The notes under the pieces: generated by a model
Told to the model about the DNA's origin: nothing
Database searches by the model: none
Seen by the model: the letters and a program-made list of their open reading frames with translations, nothing else
DNA from: Amycolatopsis solani
GTDB taxonomy: Bacteria; Actinomycetota; Actinomycetes; Mycobacteriales; Pseudonocardiaceae
Assembly: GCF_033441515.1 (NCBI RefSeq)
Contig: NZ_JAWQJT010000003.1
Location: forward strand, 2,170,001-2,234,000
Length of the DNA: 64,000 nucleotides
Direction: 5' to 3'
Position numbers and translations under genes: made by a program
Shown: piece by piece, positions 50,188 through 59,080 of the stretch
Layout: the number at the start of each line of letters is the position of its first letter
Numbering within the stretch: the stretch's first letter is position 1

Positions 50188-51323
50188 CGTCGGGCCTCCT
50201 TCGGCGCGGGGAAGGCCGCCGCGGTGCGGAAGCGGCCGTCGGAGTGCGAGACTTCCAGTTCGGCGCCGTGCTCCGCCAGGCGGTGGCGGAGCACCGCGAG
50301 CCCGCTGAGTTCGGGCGGGCCGGTGTCGGGGGCGCCGTCGTTGACGATCGCGATCCCGCGCCGGGTCAGCGTGATCCGCACGTGGCGGGCTTCGGCGTGG
50401 CGCAGGATGTTGGTCGTCGTCTCGCGCAGGACCTGGCCGAGCAGCTCGCCCGCCGTTGAGTCCACTTCGGACTCGCGCTCGACGCGGACGTGGATGCCCG
50501 CGGCCTCGAAGAGGTTCTTCGCGTTCTCCAATTCAGCTGACAGGTTGAGCCGCCGTTGCGCGTAGGCGAGTTCCTTGGTCTGGACGATGGTGTCGCCGAC
50601 CAGGCTGTGCACCTCCCGCAGCTCCTCGCGCGCCCGGGCGGGTTCGCGGTCCAGCAGTTTCTCCGCCAGCGCCACCTTCAGCTTCACCACGTGCAGCGTG
50701 TGGCCCTGGATGTCGTGCAGGTCGGACGCGAAGCGCACGCGCTCCCGGGTGACGGCGAGCTCCGCTTCGCGATCGCGGGACTGTTCGAGTTCCGCGATCA
50801 GGTCGAAGAAGCGCTGGCTGACGAACATGAACGCGGTCGAGAACAGCATGGCGCACGCGGGAACGGCGGCGAACTGGAACAGCCGCCAGCCGATCCGGTC
50901 GTCGTGCACGAGCGCGTTCGTCGTGCCCAGGGCCGCGATCAGGGCCGCCAGCCCGGCCAGCGCGGCGAGCCGGTGGCGCGGCAGCGGCGGGATGAGGAAC
51001 GACCCCACGACGGAGAGCCCGAAGAACGCGGACGTGTCGTCGGTCAGCGCCCCGCCCAGCCACACCAACGCGGTGATGACCAGGCTCGGCCGCGCGACGC
51101 GCAGGTAGTCCCCCGCGGTCCAGCGTTCGGCCGTCGCCAGCGCCGCGACCAGCCCGACGACCTGGAGCACGACGTGCCACCACGTCCGGGCGGTCAGCAG
51201 CAGCAACAGCACCCCGACGATCGCCAGCGGCGGGACGGTCGTGATCAGGTTCAGCCGACGCAGCCGTTCCTGGACCTTCCCGCCGGTCCAGGACGTCCTC
51301 CGCGCGATCATCGGCATCTCCAC
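50184..51323 (-). CDS. DesK-type sensor histidine kinase
   Basis: The 379-residue membrane kinase has four to six helices in residues 20-170 (LITTVPPLAIVGVLLLLLTA, PSLVITALVWLGGALT, LAALAGLAALIAALG). A HisKA_3 H-box follows, RFASDLHDIQGHTLHVVKLK, and a HATPase domain with the N-box-like LRETTTNILRHAEARHV and LSGLAVLRHRLAEHGAELEV. There is no extracellular sensor domain, so it senses the membrane itself, like DesK and the intramembrane-sensing LiaS/BceS group. Three candidate ATGs lie within 12 nt; I use the first. Confidence 0.93.
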   Translation of the reverse strand: MEMPMIARRTSWTGGKVQERLRRLNLITTVPPLAIVGVLLLLLTARTWWHVVLQVVGLVAALATAERWTAGDYLRVARPSLVITALVWLGGALTDDTSAFFGLSVVGSFLIPPLPRHRLAALAGLAALIAALGTTNALVHDDRIGWRLFQFAAVPACAMLFSTAFMFVSQRFFDLIAELEQSRDREAELAVTRERVRFASDLHDIQGHTLHVVKLKVALAEKLLDREPARAREELREVHSLVGDTIVQTKELAYAQRRLNLSAELENAKNLFEAAGIHVRVERESEVDSTAGELLGQVLRETTTNILRHAEARHVRITLTRRGIAIVNDGAPDTGPPELSGLAVLRHRLAEHGAELEVSHSDGRFRTAAAFPAPKEARR

Positions 51324-51431
51324 CAGCCGAGCGTAACCGGCTGAGCGGGCACCACCAGTGACACCACGTCACGTATCGGGGTGACGTCACCGCACTGCCG
51401 GGCCGCGGCGATCCGCGCTGGAATTCAGGGC

Positions 51432-52316
51432 ATGTCCACGACACCGGTCATCGACGTCGATCGCCTCACCCTCACCTACGGCGGTTTCCCCGCCGTGAAA
51501 GACCTTTCGTTCCAAGTGGATCGCGGGGAGCTCTACGCCTTGCTCGGCACGAACGGCGCCGGGAAGACCTCGACCCTGGAGACGGTCGAAGGGCACCGCG
51601 CGCCGACCTCGGGGGCCGTGCGGGTGTTCGGGAAGGACCCCCGTGACCGCGCCGCGGTCCGCCCGCGGATGGGGATCATGCTGCAGGAGAGCGGGTTTTC
51701 CGCCGACCTGACGGTGCGCGAGACCGTCGCGCTGGTCGGGCGGCTCACCGAACGGCACGACGACGTCGGGCGGGTGCTCGGCGTGGTCGACCTCACCCGC
51801 AAGGCCGCCACGAAGGTCGGGCAGCTCTCGGGCGGGGAGAAGCGGCGGCTCGACTTCGCCACCGCCGTCTACGGCACGCCCGAACTGGTCTTCCTCGACG
51901 AGCCCACCACCGGCCTCGACATCCAGTCGCGGGACGCGCTCTGGGACGCCGTCGACCGGCTGCGCGAAGACGGCTCCACCGTCGTGCTCACCACGCACTA
52001 CCTCGAAGAAGCGCAGCAGCGCGCCGACCGCATCGGGCTGATGCACCAGGGCGCCTTCCACCGCGAGGGGACGGTCTCCGAGCTGACCAGGACGCTGCCC
52101 TCGACAATCCACTTCGGACTCGACGCGCACGCGCCTTCGCCGCCCCTGCTCGCCACTCGCGGGGCCGACGGCAAGTTCCTCGTCGAGACCTTCGGCCTGC
52201 AGAAGGACCTCCACACGCTGCTCGCCTGGGCGCAGGACCAGGCCGTGGAGCTGCTCGACCTCCAGGCCGGGCCGACGCGGCTCGACGACGTCTTCCGCGC
52301 CATCGAAAACTCTTGA
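51432..52316 (+). CDS. ABC exporter ATP-binding subunit
   Basis: The 294-residue ATPase has Walker A LLGTNGAGKTST, Q-loop MLQESGF, signature LSGGEKRR, Walker B LVFLDEPTTGLD and the H-loop THYLEEAQQ. The C-terminal extension is typical of drug- or peptide-export ATPases (DrrA/NodI type). ATG 51432 begins MSTTPVIDVDRL. The permease begins 13 nt later. It is divergent from the DesK-type kinase gene with a 108-nt control region, a layout seen for antibiotic- or membrane-stress-induced exporters. Confidence 0.94.
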   Translation: MSTTPVIDVDRLTLTYGGFPAVKDLSFQVDRGELYALLGTNGAGKTSTLETVEGHRAPTSGAVRVFGKDPRDRAAVRPRMGIMLQESGFSADLTVRETVALVGRLTERHDDVGRVLGVVDLTRKAATKVGQLSGGEKRRLDFATAVYGTPELVFLDEPTTGLDIQSRDALWDAVDRLREDGSTVVLTTHYLEEAQQRADRIGLMHQGAFHREGTVSELTRTLPSTIHFGLDAHAPSPPLLATRGADGKFLVETFGLQKDLHTLLAWAQDQAVELLDLQAGPTRLDDVFRAIENS

Positions 52317-52329
52317 GAGAGAAGGACCC

Positions 52330-53049
52330 ATGTTGACGATCGCTCGCGGCGAGCTGATCCAGCTGTTCCGGAACCGGCTCGTCCTGGTCACCGCCCTGGT
52401 CCTGCCGGTCGGGCTCAGCGCGTTCTTCATCGCCCGGCACGACGTCTTCGCCGAGGTCGGGAGCCTCGGCTACATCGCGACGCTGACGTTGTTCTTCGTG
52501 CTGGGCATCGGCCTCTACACCACGACGGTGACGACACTGGCCGCCCGCCGCCAGAACCTGTTCCTCAAGCGGCTGCGCTCGACCGCGGCCGGGGACGCCG
52601 GGATCCTCGGTGGGCTGCTGCTGCCGGTCACCGCGATCGCGGTGGTCCAGATCGCCGTGCTGCTCGCGGTGCTGGCCGTGGTCACCGGGAAACCGGCGAA
52701 CCCGCTGCTGCTGGCCGCGGCCGTGGTGGCCACCGTGGTCATGATGCTCGCGCTGGGCCTGGCCACGGCCGGCCTGACGAACTCGCCCGAACACGCGCAG
52801 GTGACCACGCTGCCGGTCAGCCTCGGCGTGATCGCGGTGGCCGGCTGGGTCGGCCTCAGTGGCACCGGCGAGCTCACGCTGCTCAAGCGCCTGCTGCCCG
52901 GTGGGTCGGCGGCCGAGCTGGTGCTCGACGCCTGGAACGGCGGCAAGCCGGCCGCCGATTCGCTGCTCCTCTTCGCCCCGACCCTGGCCTGGGTCTTCGT
53001 CGCGGTCGTGCTGGCGACGCGGCTCTTCCGCTGGGAACCGCGCCGCTGA
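52330..53049 (+). CDS. ABC exporter permease (ABC-2 type)
   Basis: The 239-residue membrane protein has about six helices: LVLVTALVLPVGLSAFFIA, LGYIATLTLFFVLGIGLY, LLPVTAIAVVQIAVLLAVLA, LLLAAAVVATVVMMLALGLA, LGVIAVAGWVGLSGTG and LFAPTLAWVFVAVVLATRLF. The RRQNLFLKRLRSTAAGD segment after helix 2 is the ABC-2 permease motif. GAGAGAAGGA precedes the ATG. Partner of the ATPase; substrate unknown, perhaps lipid, peptide or antibiotic. Confidence 0.93.
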   Translation: MLTIARGELIQLFRNRLVLVTALVLPVGLSAFFIARHDVFAEVGSLGYIATLTLFFVLGIGLYTTTVTTLAARRQNLFLKRLRSTAAGDAGILGGLLLPVTAIAVVQIAVLLAVLAVVTGKPANPLLLAAAVVATVVMMLALGLATAGLTNSPEHAQVTTLPVSLGVIAVAGWVGLSGTGELTLLKRLLPGGSAAELVLDAWNGGKPAADSLLLFAPTLAWVFVAVVLATRLFRWEPRR

Positions 53050-53075
53050 CCGCGGTGCGAACGAAAGGAATTCCG

Positions 53076-54509
53076 ATGCGCAAAGCACTCCTGGCCGCGG
53101 CGATCGCCGTGGTGGGCGCGACGACCGTCGTGCCCACCGCCTCCGCCGCGCCGAACGCCTTGAACTGGGGCCCCTGCCCGGCCGGGGCCTTCCCGACGCC
53201 GGACCTGCAGTGCACGACCGTGAAGGTCCCGCTGGACTACCGGGACCCGGGCGGGAAGACGATCGACGTCGCCGTGTCGCGCCTGCCGAGCAAGAACCCG
53301 GAGAAGCGGCGGGGCGTGCTGCTGACCAACCCGGGCGGTCCGGGCGGTGGCGGTCTCGACTACCCGCAGCTGCTGAAGCTCGTGAAGCTGCCGCAGGACG
53401 TGCTCGACACCTACGACATCATCGGGTTCGACCCGCGCGGGGTCGCGCACAGCACGCCGGTGACCTGCGACCTGACGCCGGAGCAGATCGCGGTCGGCAA
53501 CCTGCCGTACGCGCACGGCCCCGCCGACGTCGTCAAGCAGGCCGCGCTGGCGAAGCAGGAGGCCAAGCAGTGCGCCGAAGCCGAAACGGCGTCGATGCTG
53601 CCGCACCTGACGACGGCCAACACCGCACGGGACATGGATCGCATCCGGACGGTGCTCGGCGAGCCGAAGCTGTCCTTCCTCGGCGCGTCCTACGGGACGT
53701 ACCTGGGCGCGGTGTACACGACGCTGTTCCCCGAGCGCAGCGACCGGATCGTGCTGGACAGCAACCTCGGGCCGGGCGGCTACGACATCGCGGCGATGCG
53801 CGGGTTCGGCCGGGGCATGGAGGACCGCTTCCCGGACTTCGCGAAGTTCGCCGCGGCGCACCCGGAGTACGGGCTCGGCACGACGCCGGCGCAGGTGACG
53901 GCCAAGTTCCACGAGCTGGCGGCCCGGCTGGACCGCACGCCGATCGAGGGGATCACCGGCACGGTCTTCCGCGGCCTGACGTTCAGCGGCCTCTACTCGA
54001 CGGACCTGACGCAGCTGGCCAAGGACTGGCAGGGGCTCGAGGAGGGCCGCGCGCCGAAGCCGCCGGCGGACCCGCCGACCGGGGTGGAAAACCTGCTGGC
54101 GTCCCGGTTCGCGGTGATCTGCGGGGACTCGGCGTGGCCGCGGTCGATCGCGAGCTACCAGGTCGACGTCGCCGTCGACCGGATCCGGTACCCCCTGCTC
54201 GGCGCGGCGAGCGCGAACATCGGGGCGTGCGCGTACTGGGCGCCGCCCGCCGAACCGCCGGTGAAGATCACCGGCCGCGGTCCGGCGAACGTGCTGATGG
54301 TGCAGAACGAGCGTGATCCCGGGACGCCGTTGTCCGGGGCCCGCAAGCTGCGCGCGGCGTTCGGCGAGCGCGCCCGGATGGTGACGATCGACCAGGGCGG
54401 GCACGGTGCCTACCTGTTCGGGCCGAACCACTGCGGGAACACGCTGGTGACCGAGTTCCTGGTGACCGGCAAGCGGCCGGCCGACACGTACTGCGCCGCG
54501 GAAAGCTGA
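53076..54509 (+). CDS. Secreted alpha/beta-hydrolase peptidase (SlpD/tripeptidyl-aminopeptidase-like)
   Basis: The 477-residue protein has a Sec signal (MRKALLAAAIAVVGATTVVP, cut around residue 27) and an alpha/beta-hydrolase domain: VLLTNPGGPGGGGLDYPQLL, DIIGFDPRGVAHSTP, and nucleophile GASYGTYLGAVY. A C-terminal TAP-like domain contains MVQNERDPGTPLSGA and the His in DQGGHGAYLF. This is the pattern of Streptomyces SlpD/E and mycobacterial TAP-type proteases. GAAAGGA precedes the ATG. It lies just 27 nt after the exporter permease, so it may be co-induced with the exporter. Confidence 0.9.
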   Translation: MRKALLAAAIAVVGATTVVPTASAAPNALNWGPCPAGAFPTPDLQCTTVKVPLDYRDPGGKTIDVAVSRLPSKNPEKRRGVLLTNPGGPGGGGLDYPQLLKLVKLPQDVLDTYDIIGFDPRGVAHSTPVTCDLTPEQIAVGNLPYAHGPADVVKQAALAKQEAKQCAEAETASMLPHLTTANTARDMDRIRTVLGEPKLSFLGASYGTYLGAVYTTLFPERSDRIVLDSNLGPGGYDIAAMRGFGRGMEDRFPDFAKFAAAHPEYGLGTTPAQVTAKFHELAARLDRTPIEGITGTVFRGLTFSGLYSTDLTQLAKDWQGLEEGRAPKPPADPPTGVENLLASRFAVICGDSAWPRSIASYQVDVAVDRIRYPLLGAASANIGACAYWAPPAEPPVKITGRGPANVLMVQNERDPGTPLSGARKLRAAFGERARMVTIDQGGHGAYLFGPNHCGNTLVTEFLVTGKRPADTYCAAES

Positions 54510-54521
54510 GGCACGCCAGGT

Positions 54522-54569
54522 GGTCGTGAGTGTTTAGGCGGGTTAGAACCCGACTAAACACTCACGACC
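54522..54569. terminator. Long bidirectional hairpin between convergent genes
   Basis: Outer arms 54522-54537 and 54554-54569 pair perfectly over 16 bp, and an inner CGGGTT/AACCCG pairs around a 2-nt loop, with one mismatch between the two parts. The hairpin lies between the hydrolase stop (54509) and the GH31 stop (54576), so it can terminate both transcripts. The arms are AT-rich for this genome. Confidence 0.75.
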
Positions 54570-54575
54570 CCTCGG

Positions 54576-57500
54576 TCACGCGATGCCGGTGGCGAACACG
54601 TGCAGGGCCGAGTTCGACGGCAGCGTCACCGCCACGACCTCCTTGCCCGCGGTCAGCGGGACGGAGTTGGCGAACACCCGGTACGGCGTCGTCGGGTACG
54701 CCGGGCCGGTGCGGGTGTTCTTGCCCAGCACGGTCGCGACGGTCGTGGCGCCGTACTGGGCCGGGTCGGCGCAGCACCAGTTCGGGACGCCGACGTCGGC
54801 CTGGCTCGTGCTGCCGTCCGCGTACTGGACGAACACCGTGCCCTTGGCCGTGCCCGTGCCGGTGCCCGCGAGCACCAGCTTGGTCCCGGTGCCCCGCACG
54901 GCGATGGTCTGACCGGCGGCGACGGCGTTGTCCGCCTGGCCGCCGCCGGCGTCCGGCCAGGTCAGCGTGGCGCCGTTCGCGGTGAACGCCGCTCCCGGTT
55001 TCAGGCCCGCTTCCGCCAGGCCCTCCGCGCGGAAGCTGCTGCCGCCGCCGTCGAGGTCGCCCGCCGCCACGTGCGCCGCGTCGGTGACGCCGACGTTGCC
55101 GAACGCCGAGGCCAGCGAGGCATACGGGACGGTGACGGTGGCCGAGTCGACGGCCTGGTGCGCACCCAGCCGGGCCTGGTACGACGCGGTCGCCGTGACC
55201 TGGTAGTCCGCCGGTTTCAGCCCGGCGTCCGGCGTCAGCCGCACCGGGACCCGCACGGTCTGCCCGGGCAGGACCACCTTCGGCGTGGCCGGGACGTCGG
55301 CCCGGAACCCGGTGCCCTGCAGGGAAAGCCGCACGTCCCGGACCGGCAGCGGGGTGCCGTTGGTGAACCCGAGCGTACCGGTGACGGCCTGGCCCGGCGC
55401 GGCCACCGGCGGCACGGTCAGCGCCACCGAGCCGTGGTCGTCCTCGGGGAAGAAGCCGCCGACCGCGCTGGTGCCGGACAGCCGGACGTCCTGGCGGTCA
55501 CCGGCGCCGAGCTGCCCGGTCTTGACCCGCACGACGCCCCGGCCCGCCGGGTCGTACCACCAGCCGGCGGACGCCCGGTCGAGGTCGGCCTTGCTGCCGT
55601 ACTGCCGCAGCACCGCGGTGCCCGCCTGGACGACGCCGGGCTTCGATCCCGTGTGGACGGTCAGGAGGTAGTTCCGCGCGGCCGGCTTCCCCGGGTAGCT
55701 GCCGGCACTCGCGCCGATCCCGACGGTCACGGTGCCCGGGCCGGACTGCGGCGCGTCGACGGTGAACGTCTGCTTCGCCTGCTCGCCGCGCTGGTAGCCG
55801 CGGGTCACGCCGTCGTCCTCGGTGAGCGTGAAGCTCCCCTTGCCCTGCGGGTAGACGTCGAGGTCGAGCTCGCCCTTGTCGCGGGTCTGCCACGACTTCG
55901 TGCCCTCGGCCCACATCGGGACGACGGCCCCGGCGCGGACGAACAGCGGCAGCGTGTCGAGCGGGGCGTCGTAACCGTCCACTGTGGTGGGACCGGTGTA
56001 GGTCTTGCCGCTCCAGTAGTCCACCCACGTGCCCTTCGGCAGGTAGATGCCGTTGCGCACGTTGGCCTTCTCGTACACCGGTGCGACGAGGAAGTCCGTT
56101 CCGGAGAGGAACTCGTACTTCGCCTTGTCCGTCCAGACGTTGGGGTCGTCCGGGTATTCGAGGGCCAGCGGGCGAACCTGGCCGACGCCCGTCTGGTGCG
56201 CCTGCGCGGAGTAGCTGTAGGTGTAGGGCAGCAGCCTTTCCTTGAGCAGCAGGTACTTGCGGTTGATCGAGGTGTAGGGCTCGCCCTGGCGCCACGGCTG
56301 CTTGTCCGACGACGCCCAGCCGTCCATCGTCATCGCCGTGGGCAGGAACGTCTTCCACTGCAGGTCGCGGACGTAGGTCTGCGGGCTGCCGCCGAAGATG
56401 CCGTCGATGTCGCCGGTGTTGTAGGCGATGCCGGACGTCGTCGCGCCCGCGTACGTCGGGATCTGCCACTTGATGTAGTCGTAGGACCCGGCCTGGTCGC
56501 CGCTCCACAGCACGCCGCAGCGCTGCGCGCCGGCCCAGCTCACCGGCTGCCAGACGAACCCGCGTGCGTCGCTGTTGTCCTCGATGCCCTTGTACGCGGT
56601 GTCGCAGGCGTCGAGCGCGAACTGGTAGCCCGGGCCGACCCAGGCGACGTCGAGCTTGCGCACCCGCACGCCGGCCTTGACCTCTTCGGCCTGGTTCGGC
56701 ACGCCGTTTTCGGTCCAGAGGCCGAGCTGCATGCCGTTCTTCCGCAGGCCTTCGCCGGTCTGCTGCAGGTTTTCGTAGCCGCAGCCGTAGCCGTCGTTGA
56801 CCAGCATCCAGCCGTTCGGCATGCCGTTCTGCGTGTAGCCGTCGGCGATCTTGACCGCGTCGAGCGTGTGCCGCTCGCCGCGGTTCGCGTTGTGCAGGTA
56901 GCAGTCGGAGTCGCCGGTTTCCAGGCCGTAGATCGGGGGCAGGAACGGCTTCCCGACGAGGTCGGTGTAGCCCGAGACGACGTCCTTGAGGCCGGTGCCG
57001 ACGACGTAGGTGGCGTCGAAGCGGCGCTCGTCGTGCGTGGTCTTCACCGGGCTGGTGAAGGAGTAGCTGCCGGGCGCGAAGGTGTTGCGCAGCACGCCGT
57101 AGCCCGCGGTCGAGGCGTAGAACGGCTGCGAGTTGGGCGCGCCGCCGTCGTCCCAGTTGTCGTCGGCGAAGATCTTGATGGTCTGGTCGCGGTGGCTGAA
57201 CCGGCCATTCTGTTCGCCGCCGCCGACGAATTGCTCGGCCGCGGTGCGGGCGAGGGTCTGCGTGGTCGTGGTGCCGGTCCAGGACAGCGGCGCGGACTCG
57301 GCCCACCGCTGCGTGCGGTCGGCGCCGTCGTAGAGGGCGAACTTCAGCGGGTGCTTGTAGGCCCGCAGGGTCGCCTTGGGGGTGGAAATGGCCCAGTAGG
57401 CGCCCTTGTCGACGCGCTTCGGCGTCGCGGGGGTCGTGGTCTTGGGCAGGACGATCTTGTCACCCGCCGGGTTGGTGAACGTCCCGTCGGGGGCGAGCCA

Positions 57501-57701
57501 GATCCGGACGGCGCCTTCGGCCGGGAAGCTCACCCGCACCGCGGCGGCGCCGGACTTCAGGGTGACCGTCGGGCCGTCGGCGGAGACGCCGGTGAGGTCA
57601 CCGAGGCTGCCGGCCGGCGAGTCCGCGTACGCCGCGCTGGGCGCCAGCCCGAGGGCGGTGACCGCTGCCAGACAGGTCAGCGATTGCGCAAGTCTGCTCA
57701 T
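54576..57701 (-). CDS. Secreted GH31 family glycoside hydrolase with C-terminal accessory domains
   Basis: The 1,041-residue protein has a Sec signal (SRLAQSLTCLAAVTALGLAP) and a GH31 catalytic region: GGGEQNGRFSHRDQTIKIFA, LQLGLW-like GMQLGLWTENGVPN, the nucleophile motif RKLDVAWVGPGY (Asp), and acid/base candidate in VLWSGDQAGSYDYIKWQIP. A beta-sandwich with LFVRAGAVVPMWAEG follows, then NEW3/Ig-like repeats (VPVRLTPDAGLKPADYQVTA) and a C-terminal beta domain (VPNWCCADPAQYG). GH31 enzymes act on alpha-glucosides or alpha-xylosides; specificity is not evident. The ATG at 57701 has AAAGGTG upstream. The DeoR gene lies about 0.5 kb further upstream on the same strand, beyond a repeat array. 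Confidence 0.9.
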   Translation of the reverse strand: MSRLAQSLTCLAAVTALGLAPSAAYADSPAGSLGDLTGVSADGPTVTLKSGAAAVRVSFPAEGAVRIWLAPDGTFTNPAGDKIVLPKTTTPATPKRVDKGAYWAISTPKATLRAYKHPLKFALYDGADRTQRWAESAPLSWTGTTTTQTLARTAAEQFVGGGEQNGRFSHRDQTIKIFADDNWDDGGAPNSQPFYASTAGYGVLRNTFAPGSYSFTSPVKTTHDERRFDATYVVGTGLKDVVSGYTDLVGKPFLPPIYGLETGDSDCYLHNANRGERHTLDAVKIADGYTQNGMPNGWMLVNDGYGCGYENLQQTGEGLRKNGMQLGLWTENGVPNQAEEVKAGVRVRKLDVAWVGPGYQFALDACDTAYKGIEDNSDARGFVWQPVSWAGAQRCGVLWSGDQAGSYDYIKWQIPTYAGATTSGIAYNTGDIDGIFGGSPQTYVRDLQWKTFLPTAMTMDGWASSDKQPWRQGEPYTSINRKYLLLKERLLPYTYSYSAQAHQTGVGQVRPLALEYPDDPNVWTDKAKYEFLSGTDFLVAPVYEKANVRNGIYLPKGTWVDYWSGKTYTGPTTVDGYDAPLDTLPLFVRAGAVVPMWAEGTKSWQTRDKGELDLDVYPQGKGSFTLTEDDGVTRGYQRGEQAKQTFTVDAPQSGPGTVTVGIGASAGSYPGKPAARNYLLTVHTGSKPGVVQAGTAVLRQYGSKADLDRASAGWWYDPAGRGVVRVKTGQLGAGDRQDVRLSGTSAVGGFFPEDDHGSVALTVPPVAAPGQAVTGTLGFTNGTPLPVRDVRLSLQGTGFRADVPATPKVVLPGQTVRVPVRLTPDAGLKPADYQVTATASYQARLGAHQAVDSATVTVPYASLASAFGNVGVTDAAHVAAGDLDGGGSSFRAEGLAEAGLKPGAAFTANGATLTWPDAGGGQADNAVAAGQTIAVRGTGTKLVLAGTGTGTAKGTVFVQYADGSTSQADVGVPNWCCADPAQYGATTVATVLGKNTRTGPAYPTTPYRVFANSVPLTAGKEVVAVTLPSNSALHVFATGIA

Positions 57702-57712
57702 TAATGACACCT

Positions 57713-57762
57713 TTCGCGCACTAACACGCATGATGTGCTCTGTATAGCGCACGCTTCGCGCA
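57713..57762 (-). promoter_or_regulatory. Candidate promoter/operator of the GH31 gene
   Basis: On the minus strand TGCGCGAA occurs twice (complement of 57755-57762 and 57713-57720), exactly 42 nt or about four helical turns apart. TATACA lies between them (complement of 57741-57746) as a possible -10. The repeats are candidate sites for the nearby DeoR-type regulator. Confidence 0.45.
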
Positions 57763-57875
57763 GTGTCACGGCCTGACCGGTTCAGAGACCCGATTGCCCT
57801 ACTTCCGTCGCGGGCCGCGAAAGCGCAGGGGGTCCCCCGGCAACGTCAGACCTGGGGTGCCCCGGGATCGGACGA

Positions 57876-58172
57876 CGTGAATGACTCATTCCTGTCGTCC
57901 GGCGACGTGAATGACCCGTTCACGACGCTCGGGCCACCGATCCCCGGGCGCCGCCTCCCGCGCACCCAGCGGCGGCTCGCCGAAAGCGAGGTCGCGAATG
58001 ACTCATTCGGGACCTCCCAAGCCGCCAATGACTCATTCGCGACCTCGCTCGAACTGCCCACCCCGCCTGCCAGCGGTGAAGCGAGCCGAGGCCGGCGACT
58101 TTGCCGGAGCCCCGTCGCCCGGCGACGTGAATGACTCATTCCTGTCGTCTGGCGACGTGAATGACTCATTCC
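57876..58172. repeat. Array of three 30-bp-pitch dimers of the palindromic core GAATGACTCATTC
   Basis: Six copies of the 13-nt core lie at 57879, 57909 (variant), 57996, 58026, 58129 and 58159. They fall into three pairs, each pair exactly 30 bp apart, with flanks such as GACGTGAATGACTCATTCC. The whole gap 57702-58213 (about 510 nt) holds this array and the GH31 promoter but no gene; a minus-strand frame with NESF-type repeats lacks a ribosome site and simply follows the 30-bp period. Confidence 0.85.
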
Positions 58173-58213
58173 TGTCGGTGCGGGCCGCCGGACCGGCGGC
58201 GGAGGCCGTCAGG

Positions 58214-59002
58214 TCAGACGGCTTGGACCGCGACTCCGGCGGCCTCGAACGCGCGGAGGTCGTCCGGGTCGGCGTCGGTGTCCGTCACCAGTGCGTGCAC
58301 CTGCGTCGTCTCGCAAATGCGCGCGAACGCACGGCGGCCCAGCTTCGAGCCGTCCGCCACCGCGACCACGCGCTCGGCGCGCTCGACCATCAGGCGGTTG
58401 ATGCTGGCCTCGCCCTCGTGGTGGGCGAACGCGCCCGCGTCCGGGTCGAACGCGTCGACGCCGAGGAACAGCAGGTCGATCGTCAGTTCACTGAGGACGC
58501 GGGTGGCCAGCGGGCCGCTCAGCTCGAACGACTGCGGGCGCGCGACGCCGCCGGTGACGACGATCTTGACGTTCGGGCGCACCGCGAGTTCGTGGGCGAT
58601 GTTCAGCGCGTTCGTGACCACCGTGAGGCCCGGTGCGTCGCCGCCGCGGCCGGAGAGGTCCGGGCGCATCGCGAGGGCCCGCGCCACCCCGGCGGTCGTC
58701 GTGCCGCCGTTCAGGCCGACCACCATGCCCTTCGCGGCGAACGCGGCCGCGGCGGTGCTGATCCGCTGCTTCTCCGGCACGTGCCGCGCGGTCTTGTAGC
58801 GCAGCGGCAGGTCGTAGGCGAGGTCGTTGGCGACCGCGCCGCCGCGGGTGCGGGTGAGCAGCTGCTGTTCGGCCAGGTGGTCGAGGTCGCGGCGGATCGT
58901 GGCGGCGGAGACGTCGAGCTCCGCGGCCACGTCCTCGACGTCGATCTTTTCCCGCTGCCCGAGCATGTCCAGCAGGGTGCTCAGGCGTTCGTGCCGGACC
59001 AT
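58214..59002 (-). CDS. DeoR/GlpR family transcriptional regulator
   Basis: The 262-residue regulator has a DeoR HTH (RHERLSTLLDMLGQREKIDV, then AAELDVSAATIRRDLDHLAE) and a sugar-phosphate isomerase-like sensor domain (KGMVVGLNGGTTTAGVARAL, LTVVTNALNIAHELAV, VVTGGVARPQSFELSGPLA, LFLGVDAFDPDAGAF). It senses a phosphorylated sugar. AGGGAG precedes the ATG at 59002. It lies between the GH31 gene and the DUF5107/transporter operon on the same strand and probably represses both. Confidence 0.94.
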   Translation of the reverse strand: MVRHERLSTLLDMLGQREKIDVEDVAAELDVSAATIRRDLDHLAEQQLLTRTRGGAVANDLAYDLPLRYKTARHVPEKQRISTAAAAFAAKGMVVGLNGGTTTAGVARALAMRPDLSGRGGDAPGLTVVTNALNIAHELAVRPNVKIVVTGGVARPQSFELSGPLATRVLSELTIDLLFLGVDAFDPDAGAFAHHEGEASINRLMVERAERVVAVADGSKLGRRAFARICETTQVHALVTDTDADPDDLRAFEAAGVAVQAV

Positions 59003-59080
59003 CGCGGTACTCCCTAGTTCACTCTCGGCGAGCAGTATGCTGCATCGCCGTGCTCCGCCGCGCCCCGGCACGCCGCGCCG

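Noticed and set aside
54600..57704. 1,034-codon plus-strand open frame opposite the GH31 gene
   Set aside because: Antisense mirror frame with Arg/Val/Gly-rich noise.
57846..58169. 107-residue minus-strand frame with repeated NESF-type peptides
   Set aside because: Its periodicity is that of the 30-bp DNA repeat; no ribosome site or independent protein pattern. Treated as a repeat array, though a repeat-peptide gene cannot be fully excluded.
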